From the NCBI RefSeq assembly GCF_016461955.1, contig NZ_JADMNM010000004.1:147269-211268 (forward strand): a DNA stretch of 64,000 bases. Reading direction: 5' to 3'. Every line of letters starts with the position of its first letter. Positions within the stretch are counted from its first letter, which is position 1. Origin of the DNA: Qipengyuania sp. YIM B01966 (GTDB lineage Bacteria; Pseudomonadota; Alphaproteobacteria; Sphingomonadales; Sphingomonadaceae). Made by a program: the position numbers and the translations under genes. The notes below the pieces were generated by a model, which did no database searches, was not told the DNA's origin, and saw nothing but the letters and a program-made list of their open reading frames with translations. Of the stretch, positions 18,578 to 28,075 are shown piece after piece.

Positions 18578-21500
18578 ATGGCTTCGACTACCGGCAAGAC
18601 GCCGCACAAGACAACCAAGACCAGCACCCCGGCCAAGCCGCGCACGAAGGCCGGCGCTGCCACCGGCGCGATGCTGGACGAACTGGCCGAACGGCTGCGC
18701 GAATCGATCCTTCCAGGCGATACCCCGCTGCCTGCCGAACGGGCGCGAGAAGCCGCCGCCTTCCTGCTCGAAACCGCCACCACCCGCACCGCTGACGATG
18801 CGGGCATCGCGCTCCAATCGGCCAGCGAGGAACGGCGTTACATGCGGATCGCGCTGGTCAACCGGGATATGCCGTTTCTGGTCGATTCGGTCGCGGCGAC
18901 GATTGCTGCGCACGGTCTGGCGATTGACCGGCTGATCCACCCCGTCGTCCCGATCGAGCGGTCCGCCGCTGGCGCGCTCACCGCAATCCCGTCGACGGAC
19001 GAGGATGACGCCGATTACGAATCGATGATCTACATCGAAACCCAGCGCGTCGATGCCCGCACCCGGCGCGATATCGAACAGGCGCTGCGCACCACGCTGG
19101 CCGATGTCCGCGCCGCCGTGGCTGACTGGCAGGCGATGCGCGCGGCGATGCGCGACGATGCCGCGCGGATGGCTGATCCCGAACCCGCGCAATTGCTGAG
19201 CTGGCTCGAACAGGGGGCGCTGACCTTGCTCGGCCACCTCACCCGCGACCGTGACGGCAGGCAGAGCGAGGCACTCGGCATCTGCCGCAAGAGCGCCAAA
19301 AGCCTGCTGGCCGATGTCACCTACGACCGCGCCTTTGCCTGGTTCGACCAGCGCGGGATCGAGGCCGCACCGCTGATCATCAAGGCGAACCTCACCAGCA
19401 ACGTCCACCGCCGGGTGCCGCTCGACCTGTTCCTCGTGCCGATCATCGAGGGCAAGATGGTCAGCGCGCTGTCGGTCCATGCCGGGGTCTGGACCAGCGC
19501 CGCACTCGCCACGCCGCCGCAGCAGGTGCCCGTGCTGCGCAAGTCGCTGGCGCATCTGCTCGACGCGCTCGATCTCGATGCGGGCGGCCATACCGGCAAG
19601 TCGCTGGTCCATGCGCTGACCGCATTGCCGCATGATCTCATCATCGGTTTCGAGCCGGCCGATCTGGAGCGGGTGACCACCGCGATGATGAGCCTGGTCG
19701 ATCGCCCCCGCCCGCGCCTGGCGCTGGTCGAATCGCCGCTCTCGCGCCATCTGTTCGCCTTCGTCTGGCTGCCGCGCGACCTGATATCGACCGAGGTGCG
19801 CCAGCGGATTACCGAGCGCCTGGCCGAAGCCTCGGGGTCCGAGGTGCTCGAATGGTCGCTGCTCGTCGAAGGCGGCAATATCGCCATGCTGCGCTTCGTG
19901 TTCGACATTCGCGATGGCGGGTCGATCCCCGATGAAGCCGCGCTCAACACCGAAATCACCGAGATGCTGCGCGGTTGGGGCGAGGCGGTCGAAACCGAAC
20001 TCGCCGCCGGAATGGAGCCGGGCCGCGCCGCGGCGATTGCCGGCCGCTATGCCGAGGCGTTTCCGCTGGCCTATCGTTCACGCTACGGCGCGCACGAGGC
20101 GGCGCGTGACATCGACCGGCTGCGGACGCTGGCCAGCCACGAAGGCGCCGAGGATGCCTGCCACCGCGCGGTGCGGCTCTACCGGCTTGACCGCGACGCG
20201 CCCGGCCATTTGCGGCTGAAAATCTACCAGCACGAAGGGGTGCTGCCGCTGTCCGATGCGGTCCCGGCGCTGGAGAATTTCGGCTTCCGGGTGCTGCAGG
20301 AACAGCCGACCAAGCTCGACGAGGGCCGCCTCGGCACGGTCCACGATTTCGAGCTCGAGCTGCCCGCGGGCGAGGGCACCGCCCCGCTGCTCGAACGCGG
20401 CGCCGCGATCGAACAGGCGATTGCCGCCGTGCTCAATGCCAATGCCGAGGACGATTCGTTCAACCGGCTGGTGGTCTCGACCGGGCTCGCCGCGCGCGAG
20501 GCCGAATGGCTGCGCGCCTTCTATCGCTATCTGCGCCAGACCGGGCTCGGCTACACGATCTATACCGTGGTCGATGCGCTGGCCCGCGCGCCGCAGGTCA
20601 CCCGGCCAATCATCGACCTGTTTGTCGCGCTGCACGACCCCGCCTTTGCCGGGGATCGCCACGAGGCTGCCAATGCCGCGCGCGAGGCCATCCGCACCGG
20701 TCTCGGCAAGGTGGCGGCGATCAACGACGACCGGCTGCTCAGGCTCTATCACGCGCTGGTCGAAGCGATGTTGCGGACCAACGCCTTTGCCCCCGCAGCG
20801 GCAGAAGCGCTGGCGTTCAAGTTCGATTCGGCCAAGGTGCCCGGCCTGCCGCGCCCGCTGCCCTGGCGCGAGATGTTCGTCTATTCGCGCCGGGTCGAGG
20901 GCATCCACCTGCGCGCCGGGCCGATCGCGCGCGGGGGCCTGCGCTGGTCCGACCGGCGCGACGATTTCCGCACCGAAATCCTCGGCCTGATGAAGGCGCA
21001 GCGGGTCAAGAACGCGGTGATCGTGCCGACCGGCGCCAAGGGCGGGTTCTACCCCAAGCAACTGCCCGATCCGGCGCGCGACCGCGAGGCATGGGCGGCA
21101 GAGGGCAAGGCCAGCTATCAACTGTTCATCCGCAGCCTGCTGTCGATCACCGACAACATCGTCAAGGACCGGGTGGTTCATCCCGAAGCGGTCGTCGTCC
21201 ATGACGGACCCGACCCCTATTTCGTGGTCGCCGCCGACAAGGGCACGGCGAGCTTTTCCGACACCGCCAATGCGATTGCCGAAGAACGCGGCTTCTGGCT
21301 CGACGATGCCTTCGCCAGCGGCGGCTCGAACGGCTATGATCACAAGGCAATGGGCATCACCGCGCGCGGCGCGTGGATTTCGGTCCAGCGCCATTTCAGC
21401 GAGTTGGGCATCGACATCCAGCGCGAACCCGTCACCGTCGCCGGCTGCGGCGATATGTCGGGCGACGTGTTCGGCAACGGGATGCTGCTATCCAAGGCGA

Positions 21501-23335
21501 TCCAGCTGGTGGCCGCGTTCGATCACCGGCACATCTTCATCGACCCCGCGCCCGATCCGGCGGCGAGCTGGCAGGAACGCAAGCGCCTGTTCGATCTGCC
21601 CCGGTCAAGCTGGGACGATTACGACAAGGCACTGATTTCCAAGGGCGGCGGCGTCTGGTCGCGCACGCAGAAGACAATCAAGCTGCCGCCAGCGGCGAAA
21701 AAGCTGCTCGGTCTCGACCAGGCCGAAATCGAGCCTGACGCGCTGATCTCGGCGATCCTCAAGGCGCCGGTCGAGCTGCTGTGGTTCGGCGGCATCGGCA
21801 CCTATATCCGTTCGAGCGCCGAAACCGATCCGCAGGTGGGCGACCCGGCCAACGACGCGCTGCGCGTCGCCGGCGAGGAGGTGCGCGCGCGGGTCATCGG
21901 CGAAGGGGCCAATCTGGGCGTGACGCAAGCCGGGCGGATCGAATTCGCGCTGCGCGGCGCGGACGGCGCCGGCGGGCGGATCAACACCGACTTCATCGAC
22001 AATTCAGCCGGCGTGAACTGTTCCGACAACGAGGTGAACATCAAGATCGCGCTCGCCGCGGCGCGCCGCGCCGGCAAGCTGTCGGAAAAGGCGCGCAATA
22101 CGCTGCTGGAATCGATGACCGAAGAGGTCGCCGAACTGGTGCTCGACGACAATCGCAAGCAGCCGCTGGCGCTGTCGATCGCCGAACGCGGCGGGGCCGG
22201 GGCGATGGCCGCCCAGATCCAGCTGATCGAGGTGCTGGAAGAAAGCGGCGCGCTCGACCGGGCGACTGAAGGGCTCGCCCCGAGCGACGTGCTGCGGCGG
22301 CGCGCGGGCGATAGCGTGGGCCTGACGCGGCCAGAACTCGCCGTGCTGCTGTCGAGCACCAAGCTCGTATTGCAGGCTGCGTTCGAGGCGAGCACGCTGC
22401 CCGACGATCCGCTGCTCGAACCGGCGCTGATGACGAGTTTTCCCACGAGGATGCAGGCGAAATTCGCCAAGCAGATCCGCGAACACCAGCTCCGCCGCGA
22501 GATCATATCGACGGTGCTGTCAAACCGGATCATCAACCGTATGGGGATGGTTCATCCGTTCGAACTGGCCGAGGAAGAAGGCGCCGCGCTCGACCATGTC
22601 GGGATGGCGTTCGTCGCGGCGGATGCGCTCTACGGTATCAACCCGCTGTGGGACGAGATCGAGACCGCGCCAATGCCCGAAGATGCGCGCCTCGCATTGT
22701 TCGACCGGCTGGCTGTTGCCATGCGAAACCACATGGCTGATTTGCTGCGAGCCGGTGTCGGCACACGCGGGGCGTCCGTAGTAGTGGCCGAACTGGGCAA
22801 GGCGGTGGCCGGCCTCGCGGACCGTACCGGCGAATTGCTGGCAAGCGAAAGCCGTGCCCAGTCCGAAGCGCTGTCGCAGGAACTGGTGGCGCTCGGCGCG
22901 CCCGAGAAAATCGCCGCACGGGTGGTCCACCTGTTCGACCTCGACGGCGCGGTGGGCGTCGCCCGGCTGGCGCAGGATACCGGCATGGCGGCGCGCACGC
23001 TGACCGGCGCGTTCACCGATCTGGGTGCGCGCATGGGGCTTGACTGGGCGCAAGGCACCGCCGCGCTGATGAATCCGTCCGACGTGTGGGAACGGCTGCT
23101 GGTCGCGGGCCTCGCGCGCGATTTCCAGCAGATGCGGCTCGATTTCCTGCGGCGACTGGCGCGGCGACGCGGGTTCAAGGACGATCCGCTGGCGGTGGTT
23201 GCAGCCTGGGCGGCCGATCATGAGGCGGGGCTGCGGCAGTTCCGTTCGGTGATCGGCCGGGCGCAGCAGGGCAGGGTGCAGCCGGCAATGCTGGCGCAGA
23301 TCGCCAGCCAGGCGCGCAACCTGCTCGGGCAATAG
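18578..23335 (+). CDS. NAD-specific glutamate dehydrogenase (large, about 180-kDa class)
   Basis: Oxidatively deaminates glutamate to 2-oxoglutarate and ammonium. The 1585-residue length and architecture match the giant bacterial NAD-GDH class: a long N-terminal regulatory half with ACT-like modules, then the catalytic domain (RGGLRWSDRRDDFRTEILG, then VPTGAKGGF with the catalytic Lys), a Rossmann segment (TVAGCGDMSGDVFGNGM) and a helical C-terminal tail. The start MASTTGKTPHK begins a Lys/Thr/Pro-rich leader; GACGGGAC is a weak RBS. Taken with glnE it suggests glutamate catabolism feeding the TCA cycle. The gene stands alone. Confidence 0.95.
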   Translation: MASTTGKTPHKTTKTSTPAKPRTKAGAATGAMLDELAERLRESILPGDTPLPAERAREAAAFLLETATTRTADDAGIALQSASEERRYMRIALVNRDMPFLVDSVAATIAAHGLAIDRLIHPVVPIERSAAGALTAIPSTDEDDADYESMIYIETQRVDARTRRDIEQALRTTLADVRAAVADWQAMRAAMRDDAARMADPEPAQLLSWLEQGALTLLGHLTRDRDGRQSEALGICRKSAKSLLADVTYDRAFAWFDQRGIEAAPLIIKANLTSNVHRRVPLDLFLVPIIEGKMVSALSVHAGVWTSAALATPPQQVPVLRKSLAHLLDALDLDAGGHTGKSLVHALTALPHDLIIGFEPADLERVTTAMMSLVDRPRPRLALVESPLSRHLFAFVWLPRDLISTEVRQRITERLAEASGSEVLEWSLLVEGGNIAMLRFVFDIRDGGSIPDEAALNTEITEMLRGWGEAVETELAAGMEPGRAAAIAGRYAEAFPLAYRSRYGAHEAARDIDRLRTLASHEGAEDACHRAVRLYRLDRDAPGHLRLKIYQHEGVLPLSDAVPALENFGFRVLQEQPTKLDEGRLGTVHDFELELPAGEGTAPLLERGAAIEQAIAAVLNANAEDDSFNRLVVSTGLAAREAEWLRAFYRYLRQTGLGYTIYTVVDALARAPQVTRPIIDLFVALHDPAFAGDRHEAANAAREAIRTGLGKVAAINDDRLLRLYHALVEAMLRTNAFAPAAAEALAFKFDSAKVPGLPRPLPWREMFVYSRRVEGIHLRAGPIARGGLRWSDRRDDFRTEILGLMKAQRVKNAVIVPTGAKGGFYPKQLPDPARDREAWAAEGKASYQLFIRSLLSITDNIVKDRVVHPEAVVVHDGPDPYFVVAADKGTASFSDTANAIAEERGFWLDDAFASGGSNGYDHKAMGITARGAWISVQRHFSELGIDIQREPVTVAGCGDMSGDVFGNGMLLSKAIQLVAAFDHRHIFIDPAPDPAASWQERKRLFDLPRSSWDDYDKALISKGGGVWSRTQKTIKLPPAAKKLLGLDQAEIEPDALISAILKAPVELLWFGGIGTYIRSSAETDPQVGDPANDALRVAGEEVRARVIGEGANLGVTQAGRIEFALRGADGAGGRINTDFIDNSAGVNCSDNEVNIKIALAAARRAGKLSEKARNTLLESMTEEVAELVLDDNRKQPLALSIAERGGAGAMAAQIQLIEVLEESGALDRATEGLAPSDVLRRRAGDSVGLTRPELAVLLSSTKLVLQAAFEASTLPDDPLLEPALMTSFPTRMQAKFAKQIREHQLRREIISTVLSNRIINRMGMVHPFELAEEEGAALDHVGMAFVAADALYGINPLWDEIETAPMPEDARLALFDRLAVAMRNHMADLLRAGVGTRGASVVVAELGKAVAGLADRTGELLASESRAQSEALSQELVALGAPEKIAARVVHLFDLDGAVGVARLAQDTGMAARTLTGAFTDLGARMGLDWAQGTAALMNPSDVWERLLVAGLARDFQQMRLDFLRRLARRRGFKDDPLAVVAAWAADHEAGLRQFRSVIGRAQQGRVQPAMLAQIASQARNLLGQ

Positions 23336-23420
23336 CGCGCTGCTTGCCCCGCCTGGTTGGCGCCCCGCTGCTTGATACCCCCTGCTTGACGTCGGGCGGT
23401 TTTGTGCCAATCCCCTGCCC

Positions 23421-24647
23421 ATGGACAGGGCTGATGTACTGATCGTCGGTAGTGGGCATGGCGGGGCGCAAGCCGCCATTGCGCTGCGCCAGCATGGCTT
23501 TGCCGGCAGCGTGGCGATCGTCGGGCGTGAGGCGGAACTACCCTATGAACGCCCGCCACTGTCGAAGGAATATCTCGCCCGCGAAAAGCCGTTCGAACGG
23601 CTGCTTATCCGCCCGGCGCAGTTCTGGGCCGACAAGGAGATCGCGCTGATCCAGGGCGCCAGCGTAGTCGCTGTGGACTCGGCCGCCCATAGCGCTGAGC
23701 TGCATGACGGGTGCCGGATGGGCTATGGCACGATGATCTGGGCTGCCGGCGGCGATGCGCGGCGGCTCTCGTGTGGCGGAAATGACCTGGCCGGGGTGCA
23801 CTCGGTCCGCACGCGCGCCGATGTCGACCGGATGATGGCCGAACTCGACGCTGGGGCGGCCCAGGCGGTGGTGATCGGCGGCGGCTATATCGGTCTCGAG
23901 GCAGCTGCCGTACTGACCAAGCTCGGCTGCGCGGTGACGGTGATCGAGGCGCTGCCTCGCGTGCTGGCGCGCGTGGCGGGCGAACCGCTCAGCCGGTTTT
24001 ACGAGGGCGAACACCGCGCGCACGGCGTCACCATGATGCTAGAAACCGCGGTCGATTGCGTTGAGGGAGAAGGCGGGCAGGTCACGGGCGTCCGGCTGGC
24101 CGATGGCGCCGTGCTGCCGGCCGACCTGGTGGTGGTCGGCATCGGCATCGTCCCGTCGATCGGGCCGCTGATCGCGGCCGGCGCGGCGGGCGGCAACGGG
24201 GTCGATGTCGATGAATATTGCCGCACCACGCTGCCCGATATCTACGCCATCGGCGACTGCGCGGCCCATGCCAGCCGCTGGGCCGACAATGCGGTGATCC
24301 GCCTCGAATCGGTGCAGAACGCCAATGACATGGCGACCACCGCGGCCAAGGCGATCTGCGGCGACCCGCAGCCTTACGCCGCCTTCCCGTGGTTCTGGTC
24401 GAACCAGTACGATCTGAAGCTCCAGACCGCCGGCCTGTCACTGGGCCATGACGAGGCGGTGGTGCGCGGCGATCCGGCCGAGCGAAAATTCTCGGTCATC
24501 TACCTCAGGGAAGGCCGCGTCATCGCGCTCGACTGCGTCAATATGGTCAAGGATTACGTCGCCGGGCGCAAGCTGGTCGAGGCGCGCGCGATGCCCGACC
24601 GCAGGCTGCTGACCGACCCGGCGGTGGCGCTGAAAGACCTGGTCTAG
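23421..24647 (+). CDS. FAD-dependent ferredoxin reductase (putidaredoxin/rhodocoxin-reductase-like)
   Basis: A 408-residue flavoprotein that should pass electrons from NAD(P)H to a 2Fe-2S ferredoxin, the usual donor to class I P450s. The FAD-binding Rossmann motif [14 protein letters not shown] is at the N-terminus, [10 protein letters not shown] is a family hallmark, the NAD-binding motif [14 protein letters not shown] is near residue 155, and the second FAD motif YAIGDCA is near 275. The C-terminal reductase domain follows. It is not adjacent to either P450 (2550-3836, 28076-29407) and no ferredoxin gene is in the window, so the assignment as their partner is inference. It converges with queG, overlapping by 4 bp. 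Confidence 0.92.
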   Translation: MDRADVLIVGSGHGGAQAAIALRQHGFAGSVAIVGREAELPYERPPLSKEYLAREKPFERLLIRPAQFWADKEIALIQGASVVAVDSAAHSAELHDGCRMGYGTMIWAAGGDARRLSCGGNDLAGVHSVRTRADVDRMMAELDAGAAQAVVIGGGYIGLEAAAVLTKLGCAVTVIEALPRVLARVAGEPLSRFYEGEHRAHGVTMMLETAVDCVEGEGGQVTGVRLADGAVLPADLVVVGIGIVPSIGPLIAAGAAGGNGVDVDEYCRTTLPDIYAIGDCAAHASRWADNAVIRLESVQNANDMATTAAKAICGDPQPYAAFPWFWSNQYDLKLQTAGLSLGHDEAVVRGDPAERKFSVIYLREGRVIALDCVNMVKDYVAGRKLVEARAMPDRRLLTDPAVALKDLV

Positions 24648-25726
24648 GAGGCCGCTGGAAGCCGCGTGAGCGCCCATCGGGCGGCTTCGGCCACCACGGG
24701 GTCAACGTCGCTCGTCAACGCGCTGAGCGGGGCTCTGAGGGCCACATCGCCGCTATTGCCAGCAGCGATCGCACAGTTCCGGACGAAGCGGTTTCGCCCG
24801 ATCCGCTTCACCGGCGATCCGGCAAACAGGCGGCGGAAGCCTGCATCGTCCAGCGCCAGCAATTCCGCCAATCGCGGCGCGACCAATTCGGCGCGCGGAA
24901 GGAAGGCGCGGTGGCGCGCGGCGGCATCGGCGAACTTGTTCCACGGGCACACGGCGAGGCAATCGTCGCAGCCATAGATGCGGTTGCCGATCGCGGTGCG
25001 GAATTCCTCGGGGATCGGACCGGAATGTTCGATCGTCAGATAGGAAATGCACCGCCGCGCATCGAGCCGGTAGGGCGTGGGAAAGGCGGCGGTGGGGCAG
25101 GCATCCTGGCACGCGCGGCACGAGCCGCACAGGTCGCGGTGCGGCTTGTCTGGCGCGAACGCAATCGTCGTGTAGATCGCGCCGAGGAACAGCCAGCTGC
25201 CGTGCTCGCGGCTGACAAGGTTGGTATGCTTGCCCTGCCAGCCGATCCCCGCCGCCTCGCCCAGCGGCTTTTCCATGACCGGCGCAGTATCGACGAACAC
25301 CTTCAATTCGGTGTCGGGCGCCTCCGCCATCAGCCAGCGGGCGAGGGCCTTGAGCGCCTTTTTCACCGTATCGTGATAATCGCGCCCTTGCGCATAGACC
25401 GAAATCCGCGCGCGTTCGGGGTGGTCGGCCAGCGCCAGCGGGTCGCCGCCGGGCGTGTAGGCCATACCAAACGCGATCACCGAGCGCGCTGCCGGCCACA
25501 GGCTTTGCGGCCCCTGCCGCTGGTGCGCGCGGGTGGCCATCCAGTCCATCGCGCCGTGATGCCCCTCGCCCAGCCATTGGTGCAGGCGGCGGGCGCGCAG
25601 CGGATCGTCGGCCGCATCGGTGAACCCCACCGCCACGAAACCGAGCCGCCGCGCCTCGTCGCGCAGCCGCTGCTGAAGCGCCGGATTTGCCGCCGCGTTA
25701 ACCAATGCGCTGTTGCTCCTGTTCAC
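24644..25726 (-). CDS. queG: Epoxyqueuosine reductase QueG
   Basis: Last step of queuosine synthesis, reducing epoxyqueuosine in the wobble position of tRNAs, B12-dependent in known members. The 360-residue protein has two 4Fe-4S motifs, [13 protein letters not shown] and [10 protein letters not shown], after the N-terminal cobalamin-binding region, and a C-terminal HEAT-like tail. The start is GTG at 25726. It is divergent from the ABC transporter with only 22 bp between. It is one of two proteins in the window that should need cobalamin, the other being NrdJ. Confidence 0.95.
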   Translation of the reverse strand: MNRSNSALVNAAANPALQQRLRDEARRLGFVAVGFTDAADDPLRARRLHQWLGEGHHGAMDWMATRAHQRQGPQSLWPAARSVIAFGMAYTPGGDPLALADHPERARISVYAQGRDYHDTVKKALKALARWLMAEAPDTELKVFVDTAPVMEKPLGEAAGIGWQGKHTNLVSREHGSWLFLGAIYTTIAFAPDKPHRDLCGSCRACQDACPTAAFPTPYRLDARRCISYLTIEHSGPIPEEFRTAIGNRIYGCDDCLAVCPWNKFADAAARHRAFLPRAELVAPRLAELLALDDAGFRRLFAGSPVKRIGRNRFVRNCAIAAGNSGDVALRAPLSALTSDVDPVVAEAARWALTRLPAAS

Positions 25727-25748
25727 GCCTTGCGCCTAGTCAGGGGCG

Positions 25749-26759
25749 ATGGACGGGTCGGTAAGCGAAGCATACACCCCAGGCAACAGCAGCAGCGGGC
25801 AGGGAGATCGGACCCCGGCGATCGAGGCGCGTGGGCTGGTCAAAAGGTTCGACGGGACGCTGGCGGTGGACGGGGTCGATCTGACCGTGCCCGAGGGGGC
25901 GATCTACGGCATCCTTGGCCCCAATGGCGCGGGCAAGACCACCACCTTGCGCATGCTGCTGGGGATCATCGAACCCGATGCGGGCCTGCGCCGCGTGCTC
26001 GGCCATGACCGGCCGCACGATATCGCCCGGCTGATCGGCTATCTGCCCGAGGAACGCGGGCTCTACCCCTCGATGCGCGCGGACGAGGCGATCGCCTTCA
26101 TGGGCGCGCTGCGCGGCCTGCCGCTGGCCGAGGGGCGCGTGCGCGGGCGGGCGATGCTGGAAGAGGCGGGCCTTGCCCATGCGGCCGAGAGGCAGATCCG
26201 CCAGCTGTCCAAGGGGATGGCGCAGACTGTCCAGCTGCTCGGCACGCTTGTCCACCGCCCCCGCCTGGTGGTGCTGGACGAGCCGTTCTCTGGCCTCGAC
26301 GCGATCAATCAGGGCAAGCTCGAACGGATGATCCGCCGGCTGGCCGAAGATGGCACCACGGTGATCTTCTCGACCCACGTAATCGCCCATGCCGAACGCT
26401 TGTGCCAGGGCATCGCGATCATCGCCGGCGGCAAGGTGCCCTTTGCCGGGCAGGTCGACGAAGCGCGCGACCGCATCCCGGCACAGGTCAGCCTCGAAAC
26501 CCGCGCCCCCGACGGGCGCTGGCGCGCCGCGCTGCCGGCCGATGCCCATCACGACATCAAGGCCGGCGGCGGGCATTTCTGGCGCTTTGCCCTGCCCGAT
26601 AGCGGGGTCGAGCCGCTGCTGCGCGCGCTGATCGAAGGCGAGGCGGGCATCTTGTCGCTGTCGATCGAGCGCGCGGGCCTGCACGACGCCTTCGTCCATA
26701 TCGCCGGTGAGGCGGCCGCCGCCGCGCTAAATGCCGACGGCCCGGAGACTGCCCGATGA
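25749..26759 (+). CDS. ABC transporter ATP-binding protein (NatA/ABC-2 type)
   Basis: A 336-residue ATPase that powers an ABC-2 exporter. Walker A GPNGAGKT is at residues 57-64, the signature LSKGM and Walker B VVLDEPFSGL follow, and an H-loop lies in FSTHVIAHAE. After the ATPase core comes a C-terminal extension of about 85 residues, common in NatA-like proteins. It overlaps the permease gene by 4 bp (ATGA), so the two subunits should be made together. The N-terminal 22 residues are Ser/Gly-rich; the true start could be slightly later. The substrate is unknown; sodium, drug or lipid export are all known for this group. Confidence 0.93.
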   Translation: MDGSVSEAYTPGNSSSGQGDRTPAIEARGLVKRFDGTLAVDGVDLTVPEGAIYGILGPNGAGKTTTLRMLLGIIEPDAGLRRVLGHDRPHDIARLIGYLPEERGLYPSMRADEAIAFMGALRGLPLAEGRVRGRAMLEEAGLAHAAERQIRQLSKGMAQTVQLLGTLVHRPRLVVLDEPFSGLDAINQGKLERMIRRLAEDGTTVIFSTHVIAHAERLCQGIAIIAGGKVPFAGQVDEARDRIPAQVSLETRAPDGRWRAALPADAHHDIKAGGGHFWRFALPDSGVEPLLRALIEGEAGILSLSIERAGLHDAFVHIAGEAAAAALNADGPETAR

Positions 26760-27988
26760 GCGCCGCTGCCACCGCCCGCCTGCCGCTGTGGCGCGCCGCC
26801 TGGGTCGTCGCCCGGCGCGACTTCCTCGCCATCCTGCTGAGCCGCGCCTTCCTGTTCTTCCTGCTCGGTCCGCTGTTCCCGCTGCTGGTCGGCGGGCTTG
26901 CCGGCGGGCTCGGCGCAGAAGTGCAGGAACAGGTCCAGCGGCCGGCCATCGCGGTCGCCATGCCTGCGGCAGATACCGCCGCGGTGCTCGCCGCCGCCAC
27001 GCGCCTGGCCGAACCGCTGGGCGAGCGGCTGCCGCCGATGCGCGCGGCCCCTGCCGGCGAAGGCCCGCAGGCGCTGCTGGCGAAGAAGGAGAACAATCTG
27101 GGCGCCGTCCTTACCGGGACGCTCGACCGGCCGGTGCTGACCGGATCGGCCGAGACCATCGAGCGCTGGCAGGGGCTGGTCGCCCTAACCGTGCGCGATG
27201 CGCGCAGCGGCGCCGCGCGTGCCGCCCCGGGGGATGTCAGGCTCGCGCCCACCGCAAGCACCGCCAGCGACACCAGCCGCCGGCAATTGCTGACCGCGCA
27301 GGGCGCGCAAGTATTGCTGTTCCTGCTGTCGATGATGCTGGCCGGGATGGTCCTGTCCAACCTGGTCGAGGAAAAGGCCAACAAGATTATCGAAATCCTC
27401 GCCGCTGCGATCCCCATGGATGCGGTGTTCCTCGGCAAGCTGTTTGCCATGCTGGGCGTCTCGCTGGTCGGCATCGCAGTGTGGACCGCGTGTTTCGGCG
27501 GGGTCATCCTGCTCGCCGGTGACGCGCTCCCGCCGCTGGCCGCGCCGGCGGTGGGCTGGCCGGCCTTCGTGATCCTGTTCGTCGCTTATTTCGCGATGAA
27601 CTATTTGCTGCTCGGCTCGCTGTTCCTCGCCATCGGGTCGCTCGCCAGCACGGTGCGCGAGGTGCAGACGCTGTCGCTGCCGGTGACGATGGCGCAATTG
27701 CTGGTGTTCTTCTTTGCCGGCTACGCGATTGCCCAGCCCGGTACGCCGGTCGAACTGGCGGCGATCGGCTTTCCGCTGTCCTCCCCGTACGCGATGCTGG
27801 CCCGCGCCGCGCAGGATCCGACGCTGTGGATTCACCTTGCCGCGCTCGGTTGGCAGACGCTGTGGGTGGCGCTGTTCATCCGCGCGGGTGCCAACCTGTT
27901 CCGGCGCCGGGTGATGAAATCCGGCCCGCAGCGGGCCACGGCGACGGGCGGCTGGCGCAAGCGGTTCGCCGCAAAAAGGGTGGCATAG
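26756..27988 (+). CDS. ABC-2 type transporter permease
   Basis: A 410-residue integral membrane protein: one N-terminal membrane helix (FLAILLSRAFLFFLLG), a large extracytoplasmic loop (about residues 60-185), then a cluster of helices, and a basic C-terminal end (RKRFAAKRVA). A NatB-like motif, SNLVEEKANKIIEILAAA, lies at the start of the second membrane part. This is the usual organisation of NatB-type permeases. It pairs with the upstream ATPase through a 4-bp overlap. The transported compound cannot be inferred. Confidence 0.92.
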   Translation: MSAAATARLPLWRAAWVVARRDFLAILLSRAFLFFLLGPLFPLLVGGLAGGLGAEVQEQVQRPAIAVAMPAADTAAVLAAATRLAEPLGERLPPMRAAPAGEGPQALLAKKENNLGAVLTGTLDRPVLTGSAETIERWQGLVALTVRDARSGAARAAPGDVRLAPTASTASDTSRRQLLTAQGAQVLLFLLSMMLAGMVLSNLVEEKANKIIEILAAAIPMDAVFLGKLFAMLGVSLVGIAVWTACFGGVILLAGDALPPLAAPAVGWPAFVILFVAYFAMNYLLLGSLFLAIGSLASTVREVQTLSLPVTMAQLLVFFFAGYAIAQPGTPVELAAIGFPLSSPYAMLARAAQDPTLWIHLAALGWQTLWVALFIRAGANLFRRRVMKSGPQRATATGGWRKRFAAKRVA

Positions 27989-28001
27989 TGCAACCTTATA
28001 T

Positions 28002-28015
28002 TGACACTTGTGTCA
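28002..28015. promoter_or_regulatory. Palindromic operator candidate before the CYP153-like gene
   Basis: TGACAC-TT-GTGTCA is a perfect 6-bp inverted repeat located 13 bp after the permease stop and 60 bp before the P450 ATG. TTGACA at 28001-28006 also reads as a -35 element, so a bound repressor would block the promoter. The size and symmetry suit a TetR- or GntR-type dimer. No dedicated regulator gene is adjacent. Confidence 0.5.
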
Positions 28016-28075
28016 GCGAGGGCAGGATGCGCGGATAAAGACCGCGCCCGGGCGCGGCTGACCCGGAGAGAGTTC

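Noticed and set aside
18578..23335. Several long antisense frames across the glutamate dehydrogenase gene
   Set aside because: GC-rich third positions keep the opposite strand open; none has an RBS or domain.
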